Shown here: piece after piece, positions 53,035 through 60,821 of the stretch
Layout: every line of letters starts with the position of its first letter
Numbering within the stretch: the first letter of the stretch is position 1
Origin: MKSF01 sp037190225
GTDB taxonomy: Bacteria > Bacteroidota > Bacteroidia > Chitinophagales > Chitinophagaceae
NCBI GenBank assembly: GCA_037190225.1
Contig: JBBCJL010000011.1
Location: forward strand, 155,578 to 219,577
Reading direction: 5' to 3'
Length of the DNA stretch: 64,000 bases
Program-made: the position numbers and the translations under genes
The notes under the pieces: generated by a model
The model's database searches: none
What the model saw: the letters and a program-made list of their open reading frames with translations, nothing else
Told to the model about the DNA's origin: nothing

Positions 53035-54414
53035 ATGAATAACTTATTATTATTAAGTGATGATGTCTTGCTGACTAAAATTTTCAAATCTCATGTTAAA
53101 GATTTTCCTTTTCAGCTAACTGTAATCACCGATATCACCAGCGGCCTTGAAAATATTAAAGCAGGTTTGAGCGACATTGTAGTAGTATGTGTCCCGCTTA
53201 TGACGGAGCATTGCCCTAAAAAGATCCTGAAAAAGATCCAGGATGCCAACGGCTATATCCCCGTTTTTTTCCTGCTGGACCAGCTCAATGTAGCCGATGC
53301 CATCACATTGGTCAAGATGGGCGCTGAAAACTGCTATTCCAAACCGTTCGCCTTCGATGCTGTGCTGGAAGACGTTCGCCGGACCGCAGGCAATGTAAAG
53401 GCCAGGGCTCCTGCGAACGATGCTCCCGCCCCCGCCTCCTACGTACGGCCGCACAGTAAAGCCGCTGCCGAGCTCAACAAGCAGATCAGCGTAGTGGCAG
53501 ATACCCATTTTAAGGTCATTATCTACGGTGAGACCGGGACAGGTAAGGAATCGGTAGCCCGGCAGCTAAGCGAAGGCAAATTCCGGCATGGTCCTTTCGT
53601 GGCGATTGATTGCGGCTGCCTCAGCAAGGAGCTGGCGGCCAGCGAGCTGTTCGGTCACGAAAAAGGCAGCTTTACCAGCGCGGTAGACAATAAGACCGGG
53701 GCCTTCGAGGAAGCCAATAACGGTACTATTTTCCTGGACGAGATCGGCAACCTGGACTATAATGTCCAGATACTGCTGCTCCGGGCTATCGAGGAAGGAA
53801 AGATAAGGCGCGTAGGCGGCAATAAGGAAATAGATATTGACGTCAGGATCATTGTGGCTTCCAATGAAAGGCTGGAAAACGCAGTAAAGGAAGGCAGGTT
53901 CCGGGAAGACCTTTTTTACCGCCTCAATGAGTTCGAGATCAACATTCCTCCACTACGGGAACGTATTGAGGACCTGGACCTCTTTATAGATTTTTTTATA
54001 GCCGGGGCCAATAAGGACCTGGGCAAGCATATCAGGGGCGTAAGTCCCGCATTGCTCAAGGACTTTTATACATACAGCTGGCCCGGTAATATCCGGCAGC
54101 TGAAGAATATCATCAGGAGAGGTTGCCTGATGGCTGACGATATGATCACCAGGGAATGCATGCCGGCAGACTTTTTAAATGCGCTGGTCTATGATACCCA
54201 TCTTCCCGGTCCGGACGGCAGCCAGCCTACCGGTGCCGGCGACACAGGTCACGATTTCAAGACCAAAGGCCTGCAGGCCGAAATAGAAGAAATCCTGAGA
54301 GTGCTCCGGGAAGAGAATTACAATAAGACCCGGACCGCCCAGAGATTAAGCATTGACAGGAAAACCCTTTACAATAAGCTCAAAAACTTCCGTAACCTGA
54401 AGGAAGATTCTTAG
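53035..54414 (+). CDS. Sigma-54 activator (NtrC-type) with atypical receiver domain
   Basis: A 459-residue protein with a receiver-like domain (residues 1-120), an AAA+ domain (about 140-370) and a Fis-type helix-turn-helix (NKTRTAQRLSIDRKTLYNKLKNF, about 430-452). AAA+ motifs are Walker A GETGTGKE at 165-172, ELFGHEKGSFTSA with a sigma-54 loop GSFTSA at 211-216 (usual GAFTGA), Walker B GTIFLDEIG, and the R-finger region FREDLFYRL. The receiver keeps the acidic pair (LLSDD) and the Lys (SKPF), but the usual phospho-Asp position reads VVVCVPLM with no Asp, so phosphorylation there is unlikely. Its partner sigma is the rpoN at 32222-33709. Targets are unknown. Confidence 0.9.
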   Translation: MNNLLLLSDDVLLTKIFKSHVKDFPFQLTVITDITSGLENIKAGLSDIVVVCVPLMTEHCPKKILKKIQDANGYIPVFFLLDQLNVADAITLVKMGAENCYSKPFAFDAVLEDVRRTAGNVKARAPANDAPAPASYVRPHSKAAAELNKQISVVADTHFKVIIYGETGTGKESVARQLSEGKFRHGPFVAIDCGCLSKELAASELFGHEKGSFTSAVDNKTGAFEEANNGTIFLDEIGNLDYNVQILLLRAIEEGKIRRVGGNKEIDIDVRIIVASNERLENAVKEGRFREDLFYRLNEFEINIPPLRERIEDLDLFIDFFIAGANKDLGKHIRGVSPALLKDFYTYSWPGNIRQLKNIIRRGCLMADDMITRECMPADFLNALVYDTHLPGPDGSQPTGAGDTGHDFKTKGLQAEIEEILRVLREENYNKTRTAQRLSIDRKTLYNKLKNFRNLKEDS

Positions 54415-54741
54415 CAGCAGCGGCCTAACGGCACTATACATGTCTTTTTTACGTTATATCCTTCCCGCACAGATTCCGTGCAGAAAAGCTGCCTCTTAAA
54501 TCAGACCTCTATCCTGCTCCGACACCATTCTTATACCAGGAGGACTGAATACGTACATTTTTAAACCGACAGACACCCGATGCCTTCCGTATGTTACCCC
54601 AACTAGAAGCATCCAAAAAATCAATCACCTGCTGTTAAGCAGCTCGTCAGCGGCAATATAAGCTCCGGGCATTGATCCCCTTATTTACATGCACCCGCTT
54701 CCATATTATTGTAAGCGGTACGGACGCGCTATGAAAATAAA

Positions 54742-54764
54742 TTAATGCAACTTTATTGCATTAA
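54742..54764. promoter_or_regulatory. Strong inverted repeat, candidate metalloregulator operator
   Basis: TTAATGCAA-CTTTA-TTGCATTAA, perfect 9-base arms. A -7 element TATTTTTG follows at 54777-54784, and a TTG at 54756-54758 within the repeat sits 18 bases upstream of it, so the repeat covers the -33 region. The layout fits a repressor site. A Fur/Zur-type regulator is a guess from the merC context. Confidence 0.6.
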
Positions 54765-54776
54765 GTATAATTTCCT

Positions 54777-54784
54777 TATTTTTG
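54777..54784 (+). promoter_or_regulatory. -7 promoter element (TATTTTTG)
   Basis: Perfect TAnnTTTG match 29 bases before a small ORF at 54813, with the inverted repeat over the -33 region. The rest of the 54415-54741 stretch shows no gene. Confidence 0.6.
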
Positions 54785-54812
54785 CAACATAATTGTATTA
54801 ACAATACCACAT

Positions 54813-54986
54813 ATGACACACAGCAGCAGTACGAACTATGGGGCAATGGCCTTTTTCAAAAAACAGCTACCGGGCTACCGGACCCTTGATATGGGACCTG
54901 CCCGCTATCGCAATACCAATACGGAAGCCCAAAAGTTCCGGGAGCAGCGCTGCCCTCAAATCCTCCAGGGGCTGACCACTTGCTGA
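54813..54986 (+). CDS. Small ORF of 57 codons in front of merC
   Basis: The frame starts with ATG at 54813, 29 bases after a good promoter, and stops with TGA at 54984. The product begins MTHSSSTNYGAMAFFKKQLPG, continues YRTLDMGPARYRNTNTEAQKF and ends REQRCPQILQGLTTC, with two Cys near the end. I do not recognise it. It could be a small peptide of the same metal-responsive transcript as merC (54 bases downstream), the eroded end of a larger gene, or a leader. There is no signal peptide. Confidence 0.4.
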   Translation: MTHSSSTNYGAMAFFKKQLPGYRTLDMGPARYRNTNTEAQKFREQRCPQILQGLTTC

Positions 54987-55040
54987 ATACCTGTAAACGG
55001 GCCCGGGAACCAGTTATACTCTCATCTTTTACCATCCGCC

Positions 55041-55403
55041 ATGTCCTTAAATTATAAAACAAAAAATTATGATTTCTTAGGTATATCAGCTGCCCTGATA
55101 TGCCTGGTGCACTGTATCGTGTTTCCTTTGCTGATCTTTATCCCTATCGGCATATCGCATAATCCCTATATTGATCTTACGTTTCTCCTTTTGGGAATAT
55201 GGAGCGTCTACAAAACCACGCGGCAAAGCAATTCCGCTGTTGTAAAGAATCTGCTTTGGATAGCAGTTACGCTTATCGCTATATCGGTAGTGCTTCATAT
55301 AGTATTTCACTGGCATAGCCCCTTAATGTATATCGGCGCCGCAGGACTGATCACCGGGCATTTCATCAATCTGAAAAAACACAAAATCGCCCATCCGAAA
55401 TGA
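55041..55403 (+). CDS. MerC-domain membrane protein
   Basis: A 120-residue inner membrane protein of the MerC family, with four hydrophobic segments and the paired ISAALICLVHCIVFPLLIF at residues about 14-32 containing the Cys residue pair (C-L-V-H-C) of the metal-passing helix. Bacteroidota MerC-like proteins are often found with metal-responsive regulators, and are thought to take part in zinc or mercury handling. It lies behind the small ORF and the inverted repeat at 54742-54764, probably in one transcript. Confidence 0.82.
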   Translation: MSLNYKTKNYDFLGISAALICLVHCIVFPLLIFIPIGISHNPYIDLTFLLLGIWSVYKTTRQSNSAVVKNLLWIAVTLIAISVVLHIVFHWHSPLMYIGAAGLITGHFINLKKHKIAHPK

Positions 55404-55468
55404 CAAAATCAAAAGCGTCCTGTAACCGTAAATACCATCCTGAACAATTGTTTTAAAGCATAACAGAT

Positions 55469-56098
55469 ATGACCGAATTCTGGGAGAACAGCTTTTTGAA
55501 AAAACGGGAAATGTGGGGCTTTGAGCCTGCACGGTCCGCTATGCTTGCAAAAGATCTTTTTGTGGCTAATAATATTAAAAACGTACTTATTCCGGGCATA
55601 GGCTATGGGCGCAATGCACAGCCTTTTTTAGAAAATAAAATGGCAGTGACCGGGATTGAAATATCAGGAACAGCTATTGAGATGGCACAAAGGCATTTCG
55701 GAACCGGTCTGACCATTTATCACGGCTCTGTAAATAACATGCCCTATGATAAGGAACATTATGAAGGCATATTTTGTTATGCTCTAATTCATTTACTGGA
55801 TGCCGGCGAGAGGGACCGTTTGATCCGGAGCTGCTATCATCAGCTTTCAGACAACGGCTACATGATCTTTACAGCCATTACCCAAGCAGCGCAGACATAC
55901 GGACAGGGCAGACAGATAGGGAAAGACAGGTTTGAGATGTTTGGAGGTGCTACCATATTATTTTATGACCGGGATGCCATCCGGAAAGCGTTTGGCCCGT
56001 TTGGACTGCTTGACATCAAAGAAGTCCGGGAGCATTACCCTTTCTATTTCATAGTATGCAGAAAGACAAGCAACCCCAGCAAACCTGCCACCGGATGA
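55469..56098 (+). CDS. Class I SAM-dependent methyltransferase (thiopurine-type)
   Basis: A 209-residue methyltransferase with the opening MTEFWENSFLKKREMWGFEPARSA, motif I VLIPGIGYGRNAQPFLE (residues about 39-55), then ITGIEIS-type VTGIEISGTAIEMAQ, and a motif IV-like GIFCYALIHLL. The W-x-x-x-F/ W-G-F-E opening resembles thiopurine S-methyltransferase/TehB-like enzymes. The substrate may be a toxic metalloid or thiol compound, by family analogy only. Its stop overlaps the next gene's ATG (ATGA), so it is coupled to the oxidoreductase gene. Confidence 0.85.
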   Translation: MTEFWENSFLKKREMWGFEPARSAMLAKDLFVANNIKNVLIPGIGYGRNAQPFLENKMAVTGIEISGTAIEMAQRHFGTGLTIYHGSVNNMPYDKEHYEGIFCYALIHLLDAGERDRLIRSCYHQLSDNGYMIFTAITQAAQTYGQGRQIGKDRFEMFGGATILFYDRDAIRKAFGPFGLLDIKEVREHYPFYFIVCRKTSNPSKPATG

Positions 56099-57108
56099 AC
56101 GATACCATAACACGAAGGAAACTTATTGAACACGGCGGGCTTGCGCTCGCTGCCTTAGCTTTGCCATATTCTTTCACTTCATTTACAAAATCCAATGCTA
56201 TGACAGCCCATCAACAATTCGACGTGATCATCATAGGCGGCAGCTATGCCGGGCTTTCTGCAGCTATGGCCCTAGGCCGTTCCTTAAAGAAGGTCCTGAT
56301 CATTGACAGCGGCCGGCCCTGCAACCGCTATACACCGCATTCGCATAATTTCATTACGCAGGACGGAGCTGTTCCTTCTGCAATCGCAGCCAAAGCCAGG
56401 GAGCAGGTCCTGAAATACGGATCCGTACAATTCCTGGAAGACCTGGCCGTAAAAGGACATAAAACAGCAAACGGGTTTGAGATCATCACGCAATCCGATG
56501 AACGATTTGCTGCCTCAAAATTAATTTTCGCTACGGGAGTAAAGGACCTCCTTCCGGAAACAAAGGGATTTGAAGACTGCTGGGGCAAAACCGTTATTCA
56601 TTGCCCGTACTGCCACGGCTATGAATTTAAGCACAGGAAGACGGCGATCATGGCCAACGGCGAAAGAGCTGTGCATGTCGCGTCCCTGGTCAATAATCTG
56701 ACCGGAGACCTTTCCGTGGTCACCCTGGGGAAAGCGGATTTCAAGCCGGAACAGCTTGCCAGGCTTCAAAGGCACCGCATCGGTATCATAGAAAAAAATG
56801 TAAAAGAGATCGTACACCAAAACGGCCATGTGAGCGCTCTGATCTTTGAAGACGGCACAAAAGAACATTTTGATGCCGTATATGCGGCCATTCCATCTGA
56901 ACAGCACTGCGATATCCCGGCAGCTTTGGGCTGTGAGCTTACGGAAACGGGACACATCAAAACAGATCAGGCTCATAAAACCTCTGTTGACGGCGTATAT
57001 GCCTGCGGGGATAATGCCGGCCTGATGCGTTCCGTTGCGTATGCCGTGGCAGCAGGCAACCTGGCAGGAGCTATGGTCAATAATGAGCTTACCCAGGAGT
57101 CATTCTGA
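56095..57108 (+). CDS. Thioredoxin reductase-like FAD oxidoreductase with N-terminal Tat-like extension
   Basis: From the ATG at 56095 (ATGA overlap with the methyltransferase stop) the product is 337 residues. It has an FAD-binding motif FDVIIIGGSYAGLSAAMALGR, a dithiol centre C-P-Y-C at 170-173 in HCPYCHGYE, and a C-terminal FAD motif VYACGDNAGLMRSVAYAVAAGNLAG. It resembles the thioredoxin-reductase-like family. The N-terminal 35 residues (ITRRKLIEHGGLALAALALPYS) look like a twin-arginine signal, unusual for this family; an in-frame ATG at 56200 (MTAHQQFDV) would give the plain cytosolic form. The upstream start at 56056 is less likely because it lies deeper in the previous gene. Confidence 0.85.
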   Translation: MNDTITRRKLIEHGGLALAALALPYSFTSFTKSNAMTAHQQFDVIIIGGSYAGLSAAMALGRSLKKVLIIDSGRPCNRYTPHSHNFITQDGAVPSAIAAKAREQVLKYGSVQFLEDLAVKGHKTANGFEIITQSDERFAASKLIFATGVKDLLPETKGFEDCWGKTVIHCPYCHGYEFKHRKTAIMANGERAVHVASLVNNLTGDLSVVTLGKADFKPEQLARLQRHRIGIIEKNVKEIVHQNGHVSALIFEDGTKEHFDAVYAAIPSEQHCDIPAALGCELTETGHIKTDQAHKTSVDGVYACGDNAGLMRSVAYAVAAGNLAGAMVNNELTQESF

Positions 57109-57438
57109 ATGCTCCGGCAGTCCTGATTAAAGACCACCGGGGCGGTTCCGCAGGCATAAAAAGCCTTATAATATTTAGCGACTACCTGCTTACAGGCAAC
57201 AAGCTTTTATTACAGATACGCCTCGCTGAACGGCGTTCTCTCTGCAGGTCAAAAACCGCTTTTGCTATAGGTGCTGGTCATTCCGAACGGATGTGAGGAG
57301 TCTCTTATAATAATTTATAGCTTATAATGAATTTGTTGCCCATATATAGATAGTCAGTTAATATTTTCAGTGCAATGACCTGACTCCATACTACAGGGGC
57401 TCGTTACGCTTCCATACGGATATTTAATATTCCGGGCA

Positions 57439-58317
57439 TTAAACAGACCGCATCTTCTTCCTGAAGGCCTCCGGAGATAAGCCCGTGTATTTCTTAAAGA
57501 AAGTAGTGAAGTAGGAAATACTTTCAAAACCCAGCTCGAAAGCGATCTCCGAAATGTTCCTGGCAGTATAATGCAGCAACCTTTCCGCTTCCAGCACTAC
57601 CCTCTTCCGTATCAGGTCACCGGATGACATACCTCTTCTTTCATTACAGATCCGGTTCAGGTAATTAACGGAAATATGCAGGCAGCCGGCATAATAGGAA
57701 GGCAGCTTCTCTTTATGAAAATTGCTGTCCAGTAATTTTTCAAAAGCCAGTACCTTCTGCTCCTTATCGCTCCCGGGATATTCAGCGGTCCTGGCAAGGG
57801 GATGGTACCTGTTCAGCTCTGATAACAGGATATTGAGATACGAGCGCAGCACATTCCTGGCATCCGTATTCCGGGCGCTATATTCCTCCGACATGACTTC
57901 CATTATAAAGCTCCATTTGACAACGGCCTCGCCCGTAAGTATCTGCCGGCATACCACATTATTCCTGAGGCAGCCGAAATGGTGCAGCACATTATCATTA
58001 TACCGCAAAGAGAAGAAAGCTTCGGAAAAAAAGATCATCCATCCGGCAGCGCCGGGATCAATAGCATAACTGCATACACTCTGGGGACTGATACATACAA
58101 CCATTTCCTCCCGGAGCGCTACTACTTCCTTATCCACATACACGGTACCGCTGCCACCTTTACAATATAAAATGGAGTAGTACTGCTGTTTATGTGCAGC
58201 AAGCAAAGCCGGGCTGGTATTCCCTGCCTGTCCGATCGGGAACATCAGGAAACCGTAGTTGTCAGTATTAAAATCACTGAGTGTAAAAACAGTTAGATCA
58301 TCTGTCTTTATACACAT
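57439..58317 (-). CDS. AraC-family transcriptional regulator
   Basis: A 292-residue regulator. An N-terminal cupin-like sensing domain (YSILYCKGGSGTVYVDKEVVALREEMVVCISPQSVCSY) precedes a C-terminal double helix-turn-helix (residues about 190-290): LPSYYAGCLHISVNYLNRICNERRGMSSGDLIRKRVVLEAERLL, then NISEIAFELGFESISYFTTFFKKYTGLSPEAFRKK. The signal and targets are unknown. It sits between the oxidoreductase gene (57108) and the copper-cluster genes. The gap 57109-57438 shows no gene. Confidence 0.92.
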   Translation of the reverse strand: MCIKTDDLTVFTLSDFNTDNYGFLMFPIGQAGNTSPALLAAHKQQYYSILYCKGGSGTVYVDKEVVALREEMVVCISPQSVCSYAIDPGAAGWMIFFSEAFFSLRYNDNVLHHFGCLRNNVVCRQILTGEAVVKWSFIMEVMSEEYSARNTDARNVLRSYLNILLSELNRYHPLARTAEYPGSDKEQKVLAFEKLLDSNFHKEKLPSYYAGCLHISVNYLNRICNERRGMSSGDLIRKRVVLEAERLLHYTARNISEIAFELGFESISYFTTFFKKYTGLSPEAFRKKMRSV

Positions 58318-58349
58318 AATTTAATAGTTGAACAATTAACAGGAATTAA

Positions 58350-58736
58350 TTATACAACCATCAATGCGGGAGGGTGAAAAACGGGAGGCATATAAGCCCG
58401 GGAAACGTAATCCCGGTACACAGCGAATTTTATTTTTTCCGCTACCGGGTCAAAGATCATTGTAGCAACAACAGGTAACTGCGGAGTCTCGTAAAACAAG
58501 ATCACTTCCTTGAGCTTTAGATCAGGGCTTTGCTTTTCCTGCTTTTCCCTGTCTTTATGAAGCTGCTTTTTCAGGTAACAGGCTCCGTTACAGCCGGATT
58601 CCGGGACATCTTTGTTGATGCAGAGCACCCTGGCGATATAATCCCTGTTGGCAAAGAAAGCGCCCATGATCCACAGCTGGCTTGTGGATTGCACCACAAA
58701 CGAAACCAGCAGCAATATGGAGAGTAACCTTTTCAA
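58350..58736 (-). CDS. Small conserved membrane/periplasmic protein with C-x-C-rich segment
   Basis: From a TTG at 58736 (Leu23 of the longer frame) the protein is about 128 residues. It has one hydrophobic N-terminal segment (LKRLLSILLLVSFVVQSTSQLWIMGAFF), then a cysteine motif VLCINKDVPESGCNGACYLKKQL, then a charged linker. Proteins with C-x-N-K-x4-C-x-G-x-C-Y-L-x-K recur in Bacteroidota near copper-related genes, a memory I cannot cite. A perfect -7 element TATATTTG lies at 58751-58744, so the long frame from ATG 58802 starts upstream of the promoter; the true start is uncertain. Divergent from the MbnP gene. Confidence 0.55.
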   Translation of the reverse strand: MKRLLSILLLVSFVVQSTSQLWIMGAFFANRDYIARVLCINKDVPESGCNGACYLKKQLHKDREKQEKQSPDLKLKEVILFYETPQLPVVATMIFDPVAEKIKFAVYRDYVSRAYMPPVFHPPALMVV

Positions 58737-58897
58737 ATCGTTACAAATATAACGGCATTTCCCGGCTTCATCAAAAAAAACTGCCCTATTAAAGGGAAAC
58801 ACACCCTGCCAGCTACCGGTAACATCCGTTTATTACAATAATCAATCCGTCTTTTCAGAGAATCAATCCGGCCGCAGCATACATCTGTGTAAACGGG

Positions 58898-58905
58898 TAT
58901 CTTTG
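58898..58905 (+). promoter_or_regulatory. -7 promoter element (TATCTTTG) of the MbnP operon
   Basis: Perfect TAnnTTTG match 25 bases before the MbnP start. Confidence 0.55.
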
Positions 58906-58929
58906 GGCTCCACCTAACAAAATCTGAAA

Positions 58930-59739
58930 ATGAAAAGCATCATTCCATCTTTATTAGCCTGCAGTCTTCTCCTCGCAGCCTGTAAAAAAGAGAAAACAGA
59001 ACCGGTCTTTGATGAAAAGAACCTGGCCCCCCTTTCCGTAGAATTTGACAACATCATCGGGGGAACCAACCTCTACCTGGATAACACCACGTACACCAAT
59101 GCCTCGGGAGAAGATTACACGGTCAGCCTGGTGCAGTATTATGTAAGCAATTTCAGAATGTATAAAGCAGACGGAACATCTTATACCGTTCCCCAGGATG
59201 ACAGCTATTTCCTGATCAAGGAGTCCGGCCCGGACACCCGGTTTGCCAGGCTGAAAGTTCCCGAAGGAGACTATAACAGGCTGGTATTTATCCTGGGCGT
59301 GGACAGTCTCAGGAGCACCATGGATGTAGACCGGAGAACAGGCGTGCTGGATCCCTCCGGCGGTATGGATGACGGGATGTACTGGGGATGGAACAGCGGC
59401 TATATCTTCTTTAAGCTCGAAGGCCTGTCCGACGCTGCGCCGGCTGACGGCAGCGGGCAGCATAAGTTCAGGTACCACATCGGCGGATTCGGCGGGTATA
59501 ATGCCCCTACCATCAATAATATCAGGGAGATCTCCATCGACCTTACCGCAGCCGGCGAGGCAAAGGTCAGAAAGGACAGGAGCAGCAATATTCATTTAAT
59601 GGTGGATATCGGTAAAGTGCTGAGCGGACAGAACACTATCAGCATCGCCACACATCCTTCTGTCATGTTCAGCGACTTCAGCGTACAGATCGCCGATAAC
59701 CTGGCAGGTATGTTTACCCACGATCATACTGAAAATTAG
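58930..59739 (+). CDS. MbnP-family lipoprotein
   Basis: A 269-residue lipoprotein (lipobox LAAC, Cys about residue 18, then KKEKTEP). The MbnP-type beta domain includes LSVEFDNIIGGTNLYLDNTTYTNASGEDYTVSLVQYYVSNFRMY, GVLDPSGGMDDGMYWGWNSGYIFFKLEG and KFRYHIGGFGGYNAPT. MbnP binds copper and partners the MauG-like di-haem protein MbnH, which oxidises a tryptophan of MbnP. Here the second gene encodes that type of partner. The cluster has no methanobactin gene, so a general copper role is inferred. Confidence 0.85.
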   Translation: MKSIIPSLLACSLLLAACKKEKTEPVFDEKNLAPLSVEFDNIIGGTNLYLDNTTYTNASGEDYTVSLVQYYVSNFRMYKADGTSYTVPQDDSYFLIKESGPDTRFARLKVPEGDYNRLVFILGVDSLRSTMDVDRRTGVLDPSGGMDDGMYWGWNSGYIFFKLEGLSDAAPADGSGQHKFRYHIGGFGGYNAPTINNIREISIDLTAAGEAKVRKDRSSNIHLMVDIGKVLSGQNTISIATHPSVMFSDFSVQIADNLAGMFTHDHTEN

Positions 59740-59754
59740 CACCTGCTCCGAATT

Positions 59755-60804
59755 ATGAAAAAAAGAGCCAATGCCCTGGTGCTGATCCTGTCATTCATTA
59801 TCCTGATGATATCCTGCAAAAAAGATATCAGGGGGCTGGAAGAAAATATCCGGCAATTCCTGGGCTTTGAAAAGCCGGAACATTTTCCTGAACCGGCCTA
59901 TCATTTTGATACCAACCCGGTAACGGAGGCCGGCTTTAAACTGGGAAGAAAGCTATTCTATGAGCCGCGGCTCAGCCGGAACAATACCGTCAGCTGCGGC
60001 AGCTGTCATATCCAGTCCTCAGGCTTTACCCACCACGGCCACGATGTCAGCCATGGTATAGACGACAGGCTGGGAAGGCGCAATGCACCTCCCATTATGA
60101 ATCTTGCCTGGCACGGCACGTTCAACCTGGACGGCGGCGTATTCGACCTGGATCTGCAGCCGGTAGTTCCCATAACGACTTTTGAGGAAATGGATGAGAC
60201 CCTGGATAATGTCCTGGAAAAGCTGAGAACGCACCCTGAATATCCTTCTATGTTCCGGGAAGCGTTCGGCAGCCCGGAGATCAGCACCGCCAGGCTCTTA
60301 AAAGCATTGTCGCAGTTCATGGTGATGTGCATCAGCAGCAACTCCCGCTACGACAGCGTCATGAGAAATGAAGCCGTATTTACGGCAGCAGAACAGGCGG
60401 GATACATTGTATTCCAGCGCAAATGCGCCTCCTGCCATAAAGAGCCCCTGTTTACGGATGTCAGCTACAGGAATAACGGTATAGGCATAGGCTTTAACAG
60501 GGACCCCGGCAGATACGAAGTGACCCTGGATGAATCGGACAGGTATAAATTTAAAGTACCGAGCCTCCGCAACCTGAAATACACCGCGCCCTATATGCAT
60601 GACGGCAGGTTTTATACCCTGGACGCGGTATTAGACAAATACGCAGGCAGCATGACCTACGTGCAGAATATCGACCCGCTGCTGGATAAAGGGAACGGCC
60701 AATACGGTATTGAGCTGTCTGCTGAGGAACGTGTACAGTTGAAAGCGTTCTTAAACACCCTGAATGACGAGCATTTTGTAAGAAATAAATTACTGGCTGA
60801 ATAG
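59755..60804 (+). CDS. Di-haem cytochrome c peroxidase family protein (MbnH/MauG-like)
   Basis: A 349-residue protein with two CxxCH haem c motifs, C81-G-S-C-H85 and C224-A-S-C-H228. The lipobox MISC (Cys near residue 21) gives an envelope location. Other family marks are GRKLFYEPRLSRNNTVSCGSCH, HGIDDRLGRRNAPPIMNLAWHGTFNLDGGVFDL and FKVPSLRNLKYTAPYMHDGRFYTLDAVL. It lies 15 bases after the MbnP gene, so it is most likely the MbnH partner. Bacterial di-haem peroxidases also reduce peroxide; which role applies here is not shown. Confidence 0.9.
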   Translation: MKKRANALVLILSFIILMISCKKDIRGLEENIRQFLGFEKPEHFPEPAYHFDTNPVTEAGFKLGRKLFYEPRLSRNNTVSCGSCHIQSSGFTHHGHDVSHGIDDRLGRRNAPPIMNLAWHGTFNLDGGVFDLDLQPVVPITTFEEMDETLDNVLEKLRTHPEYPSMFREAFGSPEISTARLLKALSQFMVMCISSNSRYDSVMRNEAVFTAAEQAGYIVFQRKCASCHKEPLFTDVSYRNNGIGIGFNRDPGRYEVTLDESDRYKFKVPSLRNLKYTAPYMHDGRFYTLDAVLDKYAGSMTYVQNIDPLLDKGNGQYGIELSAEERVQLKAFLNTLNDEHFVRNKLLAE

Positions 60805-60821
60805 CTTAATATATGTTCATA

